From: Firm-04 sp045596625
Lineage (GTDB): Bacteria; Bacillota; Clostridia; Oscillospirales; Ruminococcaceae
Assembly (NCBI GenBank): GCA_045596625.1
Contig: JAZOCU010000054.1
Coordinates: forward strand, 62,001 to 126,000
Reading direction: 5' to 3'
DNA: 64,000 nucleotides
Part shown: one piece after another, positions 52,594 to 60,586 of the stretch
Layout: each line of letters opens with the position of its first letter
Position numbering within the stretch: the stretch's first letter is position 1
Position numbers and translations under genes: made by a program
Notes under the pieces: model-generated
Told to the model about the DNA's origin: nothing
What the model saw: only the letters and a program-made list of their open reading frames with translations
Databases searched by the model: none

Positions 52594-52596
52594 GCC

Positions 52597-53904
52597 ATGC
52601 GGTTACAAGAGCAGCTTCGGCTGGCATGGCTGAATTGTCTCGCCAGACGCAGCATCACCTTGCAGATTATTCTTGGACTGAGCATCACGCTCTATCTGTT
52701 CCTCACAGTTATGGGGTATATTTCCGCACTGAAGAAGCTGCTGCAAGATACGGCCATGCGTTATTATGCATCGAATTGCGTCACGATAAGCGGTCCCGCC
52801 CATGTACTTTCCGAAACACAGGCTGCTGTGATGCAGCAGTATCCGATACAGGAAATCGTGCGCTATACACTTCCCTATATGGAAGAAAGCTGGATAGATG
52901 CTGCTCTGCAAAAGGGCATTATGCCAGCACTGCAGGATTCAGTCCTATTCATAGAAGATCAGAGGTATCCTTTCCGGAATCATACAGGACTGCTTTATGA
53001 GATCGGTGATATGATCGATCTGCGGTGCTATGAAGGTGCCGATGCCATGCTCACCCAACATGAGCTGCAGGAATACACCCAACGGACAGAAAAAAGCTCT
53101 CCTCTGATGCTGGGACGACTGCCGCAGAATACAGGCGAATTGCTGCTGCCTGCCTGCTATGCAGAAGCCTATGATCTGCAGCCGGAACAGCTGGTGGGCA
53201 AACGCATTTCCCTAATGCTCAGCGGCATGAAAGGAGAAGAAAGACTGTTCCGTGATGCAGTCGTCAGCGGTATCCTATATAACGATTTCTTCAGCATCTC
53301 CAATCGGAACAATTGTTGCATCATGCAGCTTGGAACGATCAGTGCAGATCATAATACGGTGATCCGTCTGTATCCGGAATCCTATGCAGATCTTCGGGAT
53401 ATTGCAAATATTTTTGAAGTGCTTGATGCGGCAGAGGTACAGATTCCCACAGCCTTCATACAATATGAATATCTGGAAAAGCAATACGGGTTTGCCAAAC
53501 AGGTTATGCTGCCCACAGTCTGGATGATCCTTGCTGCCATGCTGCTGAATATTCAGCGCATTGTAATTTATAGTTTTTCAAAGCAAATGGGCTATCGGGG
53601 TATGCTGCAGGCAATGGGTCTGCGTCTTCATACGCTGCTGCGTATTCATATGCTGGAGCTTGCAATGCAGACTTTATGTGCACTGCTGCCGGCATTTGTC
53701 GGCTATTTGCTGACAGAACGCTGGCTTGTGAACGGATTGATCCGCATGATCCATGCTGAGGGAGGCTTGCCGAAAGTGGCAGCTGCGCTCCCGATTTTGG
53801 GATGCACATCCCTGATATTGGTCTTTTGGTCGATCTCTGCTTTGCTGCTCGGCGCGGCTCTTCGCAAACAAAATGTGATCGCACTGCTGCGGCATCAGAG
53901 CTGA
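52597..53904 (+). CDS. FtsX/MacB-like permease 2
   Basis: 435 residues with the same layout as the preceding permease: helix near residues 18-40, an outside domain, and three C-terminal helices (VWMILAAMLLNIQRIVI, ELAMQTLCALLPAFVGYL, ILGCTSLILVFWSISALLL). Start ATG 52597, 3 nt after the first permease. Two different permeases plus one ATPase make a heteromeric exporter or signalling complex; with the two lipoproteins it is a five-gene set. Confidence 0.87.
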   Translation: MRLQEQLRLAWLNCLARRSITLQIILGLSITLYLFLTVMGYISALKKLLQDTAMRYYASNCVTISGPAHVLSETQAAVMQQYPIQEIVRYTLPYMEESWIDAALQKGIMPALQDSVLFIEDQRYPFRNHTGLLYEIGDMIDLRCYEGADAMLTQHELQEYTQRTEKSSPLMLGRLPQNTGELLLPACYAEAYDLQPEQLVGKRISLMLSGMKGEERLFRDAVVSGILYNDFFSISNRNNCCIMQLGTISADHNTVIRLYPESYADLRDIANIFEVLDAAEVQIPTAFIQYEYLEKQYGFAKQVMLPTVWMILAAMLLNIQRIVIYSFSKQMGYRGMLQAMGLRLHTLLRIHMLELAMQTLCALLPAFVGYLLTERWLVNGLIRMIHAEGGLPKVAAALPILGCTSLILVFWSISALLLGAALRKQNVIALLRHQS

Positions 53905-53918
53905 ATCTTCACGATGAC

Positions 53919-53962
53919 AAAAAGGAATTCCTCTTAAATCGCATTAAGAGGAATTCCTTTTT
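53919..53962. repeat. Module-end hairpin repeat R3 (terminator)
   Basis: Perfect 19-bp stem (AAAAAGGAATTCCTCTTAA and its complement) with loop ATCGCA and T runs on both strands, just after the second permease. The core and downstream TTAT..GGATTTTTCGG match R2. Confidence 0.88.
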
Positions 53963-54067
53963 CATTATATGGATTTTTCGGTGCGCCGGAAAAAAGCACC
54001 GCATTGCCAATGCAAGATCATAACATCCGGCAATGTGGTCTCCGCTTCACGAATCGTCTTGATACGA

Positions 54068-54481
54068 TCAAATCAAAATCCCATCGCAGTGGTCGATCTC
54101 ATGCTGAATGATCTGAGCGGAATATCCCACAAAGGTTTTGCTTTGCAGCTGGAATTTTACATTCTGCCACTGCACCTTGATCACTTGATATCGCTTGCAT
54201 TTTCTGGGGCCTCCCGGCAGAGAAAGACAGCCTTCTTCTGCAGCATACTCACCGGATTTGTGAACGATCTTCGGATTGAACATTGTCATATAGGTGCCCT
54301 GATCATTGAATACGATGATCCGCTTGCGAACACCGATCATATTGGCAGCCATGCCTACGCAGCCGGCACTGTTGGCGATCAAAGTATCCAGCAGATCCTG
54401 CGCCAACGGAAGATCCTCCTTTGTTGCCGCCTCGGATCTTGTACCAAGAAAAATCGGATCATGTATCACCGGTCTGATCAT
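54068..54481 (-). CDS. Peptide deformylase-like protein with altered motif 1
   Basis: 137 residues, short for the family. Motif 2 EEGCLSLPG (Cys85) and motif 3 QHEIDH (His127, His131, Glu128) are intact. Motif 1 reads GMAANM (43-48) with Met48 where the active-site Gln of GLAAPQ should be. The enzyme removes formyl groups from nascent proteins; the Gln change may reduce activity or shift the substrate, so this may be a second, specialised copy. Start ATG 54479-54481 with AAGGAG. Confidence 0.85.
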   Translation of the reverse strand: MIRPVIHDPIFLGTRSEAATKEDLPLAQDLLDTLIANSAGCVGMAANMIGVRKRIIVFNDQGTYMTMFNPKIVHKSGEYAAEEGCLSLPGGPRKCKRYQVIKVQWQNVKFQLQSKTFVGYSAQIIQHEIDHCDGILI

Positions 54482-54576
54482 TGTGGTTACTCCTTTTTCA
54501 AATGTTTTTGTATTCCTGCCAATAGAAGCCGACATTCCGTATGCATCGGCCCTATCTTACACAAGTCGTTCTTTAT

Positions 54577-54605
54577 ATTATAGCACACTTTATGCCATCC
54601 TGCAA
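54577..54605 (-). promoter_or_regulatory. Promoter of deformylase-like gene
   Basis: TTGCAG (54600-54605), 17-nt spacer, TATAAT (54577-54582) on the - strand. Confidence 0.8.
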
Positions 54606-54660
54606 TATGAACAAAAGCTTTCCGATGTCTTGGGGAATTGTATTTCGGACGGAATCTTTC

Positions 54661-54689
54661 TTGTTTTTTACAGCCAACTGTGATATAAT
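54661..54689 (+). promoter_or_regulatory. Promoter of radical SAM gene
   Basis: TTGTTT (54661-54666), 17-nt spacer, TATAAT (54684-54689). Confidence 0.7.
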
Positions 54690-54767
54690 CAAAACAGCCG
54701 CACAGGCCGAAAAACAACAACCGGAACAACAGCCCTTTGCTGCTGTTATGACTATGATGAGGATGCT

Positions 54768-55595
54768 ATGTATTCACGAGTTTATGTAGAAATAACGAAC
54801 ATCTGCAATATGCACTGTTCCTTTTGCCACGGACACTCCCGCCCACCCCAAAGGATGCAGCAGCAGGAATTTGCATATCTGCTGGATCAACTTTCAGGTC
54901 AAACCAATTATATTTACTATCATCTCATGGGAGAACCGCTGACGCATCCCGACCTGCCGCTTTTTTTGCAGATGGCATCAGAAAAAGGCTTCCGCTCTGT
55001 GATCACCACCAACGGCACGCTGCTGAAACAACATGGTGCCGAGTTGATTGCCGCCAAAGTGCATAAGGTCAGCATTTCTCTGCATAGCTTCGAGGAAGAT
55101 GATGCCTGCTCCTATGAGCGCTATCTGACGGAAGTGATCAACTTTGCCGATGCTGCGTCAAAGGCAGGTATTATCGTTGTGCTGCGACTTTGGAACAGAG
55201 GCTATGACTGTGGAAGAAATGACAAAACGCTTTCGTTGCTGCAAGCACAACTGGAAGGTGAATGGACGGAAAATACGAAAGGCATCCGCATCCGAAACAA
55301 GCTCCATCTGGAATGGGGCGATCGTTTTGGCTGGCCGGATATGGATGCTCCGGTACAGGGCGATCGTTTTTTTTGCTATGGCTTGCGGGATCATTTCGGT
55401 ATCTTGTGCGATGGTTCTGTTGTGCCATGCTGTTTGGACAGCGATGGGAACATTCCATTAGGCAATCTATTTCGCGAATCTCTTTCCGCCATTCTCGCTT
55501 CGCCGCGTGCAGCTGCAATGCGAGAGGGCTTTGCTTGCCATACAGCAACCGAAGAACTATGCCGCAGATGTGCATACGCACAGCGATTTGTGTGA
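54768..55595 (+). CDS. Radical SAM/SPASM-like protein, orphan
   Basis: 275 residues. The N-terminal cluster motif is CNMHCSFC (residues 13-20). The Gly-rich and sugar-contact regions (YYHLMGEPLTHPDLPLFL, ITTNGTLL) are typical. A SPASM-like C-terminus has Cys in FFCYGLRDHF, DGSVVPCCLD, GNLFRESLSAIL and CRRCAYAQ, enough for an auxiliary Fe-S cluster. Such proteins modify peptides or proteins, but no precursor peptide gene is visible nearby. Start ATG 54768 with GATGAGGA. Confidence 0.88.
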   Translation: MYSRVYVEITNICNMHCSFCHGHSRPPQRMQQQEFAYLLDQLSGQTNYIYYHLMGEPLTHPDLPLFLQMASEKGFRSVITTNGTLLKQHGAELIAAKVHKVSISLHSFEEDDACSYERYLTEVINFADAASKAGIIVVLRLWNRGYDCGRNDKTLSLLQAQLEGEWTENTKGIRIRNKLHLEWGDRFGWPDMDAPVQGDRFFCYGLRDHFGILCDGSVVPCCLDSDGNIPLGNLFRESLSAILASPRAAAMREGFACHTATEELCRRCAYAQRFV

Positions 55596-55654
55596 AAATG
55601 CAGGCAGTTCCATTGCGAATAATGCTGCCGATCAAGAAGAAACGAACAAAAGTC

Positions 55655-55688
55655 ATCTCCTATGGTATCATAAAGTACCATAGGAGAT
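55655..55688. terminator. Terminator-like hairpin after radical SAM gene
   Basis: Perfect 13-bp stem ATCTCCTATGGTA / TACCATAGGAGAT, 8-nt loop; TTTGCGCATTTTTG on the + side. The stretch 55596-55825 holds nothing else. Confidence 0.65.
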
Positions 55689-55825
55689 CTTTGCGCATTT
55701 TTGTCTTTATGATGATAAAGCAGATTGCTGCAGCAGTGAAAATCTGCCGAACATCCTTCCGGATTCATACGCCGCTGCTTTATTCGGCACAGAGGAAGCG
55801 ACGCTTTTTGTTATTTATCATATAT

Positions 55826-56419
55826 TCACAATGCAGGCGGCTTTATCAGCACAGCTCTGCATGGTGCACCATCGCAGCCTGCAAGCTTCAGCGGCGCAGC
55901 ACTCAGAATATAGCGTCCTTCCTCCACATAACGCAACACAATGCCCTCCAGCAGTACAATCTCTGCCCCCAGCAAAATCAGATGAACCTCCATGGGTGCC
56001 TCAGCAGGTCCGATCGTCTGGCCCTCGTTGCCCAGCAGCAGAATACCTGCATCTGCAAATACACGGGCAGCATCCGCTGTAACAGTCAGATCACCTGCCA
56101 GTAAAATACGCTCGGCAGCACCCGACATCTTCGCTTTTTCCAGTATCGCCGCAGCGTCTTCAGCAGTGATATCTCCTGTATGTCTTGCTACATAGCAATC
56201 ACCCATAAACGGTGCCAAGCCAAGCTGCTCCACCGTTTTTCCCTCTTTGATAAAATGGAAGGGTGCATCAATATGCGTACCGTTATGTGCACACATGGAA
56301 AATGCCGTCAGATTATAAAGTGCTCCCTGCTCCATCCGCATCACAGGCAGGCATTGCGGCATAGGGTCATCGGGATATCCTTGACAAGAGAACACTTCCT
56401 GAGAAATATCGATCAGCAT
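55826..56419 (-). CDS. Cyclase family (kynurenine formamidase-like) metal hydrolase
   Basis: 197 residues. The metal-binding signature HNGTHIDAPFHF is at residues 45-56, typical of the cyclase/kynurenine formamidase family (PF04199). The substrate is unknown; no tryptophan catabolism genes are nearby. Start ATG 56417-56419 with AAAGGAG. Confidence 0.9.
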   Translation of the reverse strand: MLIDISQEVFSCQGYPDDPMPQCLPVMRMEQGALYNLTAFSMCAHNGTHIDAPFHFIKEGKTVEQLGLAPFMGDCYVARHTGDITAEDAAAILEKAKMSGAAERILLAGDLTVTADAARVFADAGILLLGNEGQTIGPAEAPMEVHLILLGAEIVLLEGIVLRYVEEGRYILSAAPLKLAGCDGAPCRAVLIKPPAL

Positions 56420-56456
56420 GATACTGCTCCTTTCATCTTAATATTGTGATAAACAG

Positions 56457-56485
56457 ATTATACCACAAATCCATACAGCTTGCAA
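56457..56485 (-). promoter_or_regulatory. Promoter of cyclase family gene
   Basis: TTGCAA (56480-56485), 17-nt spacer, TATAAT (56457-56462) on the - strand, back to back with the HAD promoter. Confidence 0.8.
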
Positions 56486-56509
56486 TATCAAAGCAGACTC
56501 CCGCAGACA

Positions 56510-56538
56510 TTGACAAAAGCGATGCAAAATGGTATAAT
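56510..56538 (+). promoter_or_regulatory. Promoter of HAD phosphatase gene
   Basis: TTGACA (56510-56515), 17-nt spacer, TATAAT (56533-56538). Confidence 0.87.
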
Positions 56539-56570
56539 ATGCAGAAAATATTAACGAAATGAGGCTTTGA

Positions 56571-57224
56571 ATGTATCAGGATCTTTTGTTTGATTTAGAC
56601 GGCACGATCATTGATTCTGCAAAAGGAATTATGGCATCGGCTTTGCATGCACTGAAACGATTCGGCATCGAAGATCACGATGAAGAAAAGCTGCTCCGTT
56701 TTATCGGGCCGCCGCTCCAAGACTCTTTCGAACAGATCTATGGCTTTTCGGCAGAACAAAGCAAGCTCGCAGTGCAATATTATCGCGCACATTACAAAGC
56801 GGAAGGAATGTATCAAAACACTGTATATGCCGGCGTTGAAGAGGTTCTGCGTCAGCTGCATGCGATGGGAAAGCAGCTGATCATTGCTACCTGCAAGCCC
56901 GAACCCTTTGCCATTCAAATTTTGGAACAGATCGGTCTTTCCCGATATTTTGACTGCATTACCGGTGCAATGCTGGATGACTCCCGCCGCACCAAAGCAG
57001 AAGTCATTGCCTGTGCAATGCAGCGATGCGGAATCACCGATCCTGCCGCTGCTGTGATGATCGGTGACAGGAGCCATGATATTCTCGGTGCGAAAGCCTG
57101 CGGACTCCGAAGCATCGGTGTGTTGTACGGCTATGGCACACTTGCAGAGCTGCAAACTGCAGGTGCAACTCATATTGCACCGACACCTTTTGATATCCTG
57201 CACTGTATGGATGCCATATCATAA
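56571..57224 (+). CDS. HAD family hydrolase, phosphoglycolate phosphatase-like
   Basis: 217 residues. HAD motif I DLDGTIIDS (8-16), a helical cap, motif II IATC, and motif III/IV MIGDRSHDILGAKACG. Dephosphorylates small phosphorylated substrates in the cytoplasm; the precise one is unclear. Start ATG 56571 after a GAGG-type site. Confidence 0.92.
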   Translation: MYQDLLFDLDGTIIDSAKGIMASALHALKRFGIEDHDEEKLLRFIGPPLQDSFEQIYGFSAEQSKLAVQYYRAHYKAEGMYQNTVYAGVEEVLRQLHAMGKQLIIATCKPEPFAIQILEQIGLSRYFDCITGAMLDDSRRTKAEVIACAMQRCGITDPAAAVMIGDRSHDILGAKACGLRSIGVLYGYGTLAELQTAGATHIAPTPFDILHCMDAIS

Positions 57225-57307
57225 CGAGATCGTTCTTGGCTTTTGTGACTGTGAATCCATCGTTCCCGCAAACTGCTTTTTTCGTGCCAAAGCCACAATC
57301 CCTTCCC

Positions 57308-57336
57308 TTGACAATTGTGGGAAAATACAATATAAT
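57308..57336 (+). promoter_or_regulatory. Promoter of the 1032-residue protein gene
   Basis: TTGACA (57308-57313), 17-nt spacer, TATAAT (57331-57336), a perfect consensus pair 78 nt before the ATG. Confidence 0.9.
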
Positions 57337-57413
57337 ATGGGTATAAATCTCTGCATTGCAGAACGATTTAGAATCAAAAAAAGAAAATGAAAAAATCCGA
57401 AGGAGGTATTTTT

Positions 57414-60400
57414 ATGTCAGAGCTTCAACAGCGGCTGCAGGAGCAATTCCCGGTCGGCACAAAAATAGAGATCATCCTGTGTAACGGCATGCTCTTGTGC
57501 GGAACAGTTCTGGAATACTGCGGTGATTTGATCTGTCTGAGACGATCCGATCATTCCATTCAGACACTGGATACCGCATTGATCAACAGCATTTGCTCCC
57601 CGCTTCCCCATCCGTTTGCCGCAAAGCTGCAAATAAACCGGCAGATTTCTGTTGTCACACAAAACGGCAGAACGCTGCAAGGCACTGTGACCGAATGGGA
57701 TGACACCACGCTGCAGCTGCATACAGTCTCACAGACATTGGAAATCCTGTCCTTCGATTGTATCCGCGAGATGTCCCTGCCGCTTCCCGCTGCCGAAGTT
57801 TCCGACATTACGCTCCGCACACTGGCAGAGCCCATTGAAAAAACAGAATACACTGTGGATACCCTGCAGCAGATGCTCAAAGAGGATTCTTTGCTGCATT
57901 CCGAGTGCAGCGGAAAGATCAATTCTCTGCAAAATGCTGTGAAAATTCGGGAATCCGATGCAAAATTTCAGAGAACACCCCGTATCCTGGCAGAATTGAT
58001 CCAGATCACCGAGGACTATTATGCCTCTGCGGTACTGCTGGCACTGATCGGTGAAGTCGCTGCTTTGGCTGGCGATACCGAATCGGCCCAACTGGCATTG
58101 CAATGCTATCAGCAGCAATGGCAGCCGGCATACAGTGAAGACCGCAATGTCCTTCGATTACTGGCAAAGCTTTCCCGACAGGCAAATACCGCGCAATATC
58201 TGTATCCGCTCGCTGTCAATTGCAGTGAATCTCAAAAAGCGCTTTTCAATGGTTCGATGGCCTGCTATCTGCTGCTGTGCGGTCAGTCCCCTGTCGAACC
58301 TCTCCCCGCAGAGTCAGAAGCTCAATATCAGTATCTGCTCAATCAGCTTACCGATCAGTTAAACTGCGCTCCTTCTTCCAAGGAATCCGCTGCCGATATC
58401 ACCCAAACAGCCTCTGTCGAACCATCTGAACATGCTCCGCTGCCGCCTCTGCTGGCAGGGCAGCGCTGCGGAAGAGTCACATTATATATCCCTGCCAACG
58501 GCTTCGGCGTCATCACGGATGCCGAAGAAAACACCTACAGCTTTGTCACCCATACCATGAGCTCCGATGAGCAATCACAGATCTGCCAAGGTGCAACGGT
58601 CTATTTCTATAAGGGTAAAGAACAGCGCTTCAATAAGAAAAAACAAATGTATGTGGATATCGCAGAGGATATTACCGTAATGCTCCCTCCCCAAGAGGCT
58701 GCCATGCCGCTGCCGGCCGCAGAAACACCCATGCCGGACTATGATGCACGGGATCTGGCAGATAAAGAGGTCGGATATATCATGCTGTATCGCCCCAAAT
58801 ATAAAACAGGCTATATCTGCCATGAAATGCAGTATGGCACTGCTGAGCGCGGCGATATCTTTTTCGAGCTTGCTGATGTCATCAATTACGATATTGTGCT
58901 GGATACATATCACCATCATTATAAGGTGGCATTCAACTATGTAAACGGTATGATGCGCCGTGCTACCAATGTGATCATATTGGAAACATTGCCTAAGCCC
59001 GAGCTTTCAGACGCTTCGGTGCCTGCTGTGCAGCCTCTTTGTTCCGAGGATTACAAATCACTTTCTTTGATGTACGGCGAAACCATCACAGCAGTTCATG
59101 CCGATGGGACTCGTCTTGCAGGCGAATTTGTTTCCTGTGATGACCGGAGCCTCACCCTTGCCATCGGCGGTGAACAGCGCAGCCTGCCGCTGGAAACCCT
59201 CATTGATCTGCAGATGATCGGTCTGATCACCTCTTATCATATGATCGGACTTTGCGGCAAGATCAATGGCCTCTATCCTTTCCGCATTCATAATGTCACC
59301 GATCCTAAGCTTTCCCAGATGCTCAAACAAGGGCAGCATATTACGGTTCCTTGTTTATACTCGCTGCGAAAAAACAGCGAAGGCTTCCGGATCCGTACCG
59401 TACAGCTTGTGGATAAAGCACTATGCAATATGCTGCCATGGAAACAAGGGATTTGCAGCGGTCCTATCCGTGATGGCGCTTATTTTTCGCTGAATGATTC
59501 TGTACGCTGCTATGAGGGGACTGTAGAGGATCCCATTGTACGCAATTGGATCTGCCAAAATGACATTCTGAAACAGGAAGCCCTGTATCGCTGTGTATAT
59601 CACAGAACCGCTGACAGCAAACGCAAGGATACACTTTCCTGCAGTGTGGTGCAGATCTTGGCCGCACATCAGCTTGCAGAGGTCGTTTCTCCGTTGGGCT
59701 GCGATGGCTTGCAGCTCCAATGCGGCAGAGAATATTATGACTGTCTTACAGATCTCTCTGCCATGAAGCTGGGAACACAGGGGATCACAACGCTTCAAAT
59801 CACAGAAAACAATACGATTGCTGCTGCGGATTTTCTTCCCGAAAATCAAACACTGCCCAGCTATTGCAAGCAGCTCCAAGAAGAAAAACAAATGATTGAA
59901 ACGGCATTGCAGACTGCACAGCAGCAAGAGGATCTCTCTGCGATGCTGCCTCTGTACCGCCAATTGCTGTCTCAATGGCTTTCTCCTGCTGAACAGGTAA
60001 TGGATACGATGTTCCTGCTTTGTATCCAAACCAACGCCACAGCCTTCTTTTATGATGTGCTGGAGGAATATGGATACTTGCTGGAGCATGGCACAAGACT
60101 AGGCTATGCAATGCAGCTTGCAGCACTTTCCGGTGATTCGAATACTGCTGCAAAACACGCAAAAGACTATCTCAGTGTAAAGGACGCCGATGCCTTTTTG
60201 AGTAGTATGGCACGCACACTGTTATCAAGTGCTGTAACCGAAGAGGAACTGCAACAGCATATTGTCCGGCGCATTCCTTTCGATGCAGTACGTTTGATGG
60301 GAAAAATCGGTATGTTCAATCCTGTTACCCGTCAGGGAAATATCATCTGGGAAAAGGGAAAGCTGAATTTCTCCTATAAGGATCTGGACGGTTTTACCGA

Positions 60401-60512
60401 TCTGCAGCTCGAACCTGCAAAATACGAATACTATGTCAGCTTTGATGTGGATGAAAGCAAGCATATCCCTAAGGCTGCCCATGTGACACTGGTATCCAAA
60501 GAACCCCGCTGA
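57414..60512 (+). CDS. Large multi-domain protein with Sm-like and cold-shock-like repeats
   Basis: 1032 residues from ATG 57414 with AAGGAGG upstream; an ATG nine codons earlier precedes that site and is not used. No signal peptide or membrane helix, so cytoplasmic. Two Sm-like strands-and-loop units open the protein (GTKIEIILCNGMLLCGTVLE at about 14-33; VVTQNGRTLQGTV at about 85). A third is near 555-600 (AVHADGTRLAGEFVSCDDRS). Cold-shock-like segments lie near 350-410 (CGRVTLYIPANGFGVITDAE), 450-530 (VGYIMLYRPKYKTGYI ... GDIFFELADV), 610 (LCGKINGLYPFRIH) and 961-1032 (MGKIGMFNPVTRQGNIIWEK). Helical stretches between may be TPR-like. Probably RNA- or nucleic-acid-binding; function unknown. 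Confidence 0.75.
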   Translation: MSELQQRLQEQFPVGTKIEIILCNGMLLCGTVLEYCGDLICLRRSDHSIQTLDTALINSICSPLPHPFAAKLQINRQISVVTQNGRTLQGTVTEWDDTTLQLHTVSQTLEILSFDCIREMSLPLPAAEVSDITLRTLAEPIEKTEYTVDTLQQMLKEDSLLHSECSGKINSLQNAVKIRESDAKFQRTPRILAELIQITEDYYASAVLLALIGEVAALAGDTESAQLALQCYQQQWQPAYSEDRNVLRLLAKLSRQANTAQYLYPLAVNCSESQKALFNGSMACYLLLCGQSPVEPLPAESEAQYQYLLNQLTDQLNCAPSSKESAADITQTASVEPSEHAPLPPLLAGQRCGRVTLYIPANGFGVITDAEENTYSFVTHTMSSDEQSQICQGATVYFYKGKEQRFNKKKQMYVDIAEDITVMLPPQEAAMPLPAAETPMPDYDARDLADKEVGYIMLYRPKYKTGYICHEMQYGTAERGDIFFELADVINYDIVLDTYHHHYKVAFNYVNGMMRRATNVIILETLPKPELSDASVPAVQPLCSEDYKSLSLMYGETITAVHADGTRLAGEFVSCDDRSLTLAIGGEQRSLPLETLIDLQMIGLITSYHMIGLCGKINGLYPFRIHNVTDPKLSQMLKQGQHITVPCLYSLRKNSEGFRIRTVQLVDKALCNMLPWKQGICSGPIRDGAYFSLNDSVRCYEGTVEDPIVRNWICQNDILKQEALYRCVYHRTADSKRKDTLSCSVVQILAAHQLAEVVSPLGCDGLQLQCGREYYDCLTDLSAMKLGTQGITTLQITENNTIAAADFLPENQTLPSYCKQLQEEKQMIETALQTAQQQEDLSAMLPLYRQLLSQWLSPAEQVMDTMFLLCIQTNATAFFYDVLEEYGYLLEHGTRLGYAMQLAALSGDSNTAAKHAKDYLSVKDADAFLSSMARTLLSSAVTEEELQQHIVRRIPFDAVRLMGKIGMFNPVTRQGNIIWEKGKLNFSYKDLDGFTDLQLEPAKYEYYVSFDVDESKHIPKAAHVTLVSKEPR

Positions 60513-60519
60513 ACCATAA

Positions 60520-60561
60520 AAGCACCGTATTTCTCGTATCAAAATGAGAAATACGGTGCTT
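60520..60561. terminator. Bidirectional terminator
   Basis: Perfect 16-bp stem AAGCACCGTATTTCTC / GAGAAATACGGTGCTT with 10-nt loop, between two convergent genes. Confidence 0.8.
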
Positions 60562-60586
60562 ATTTCTTCTGCATATGTTTCTTCGA

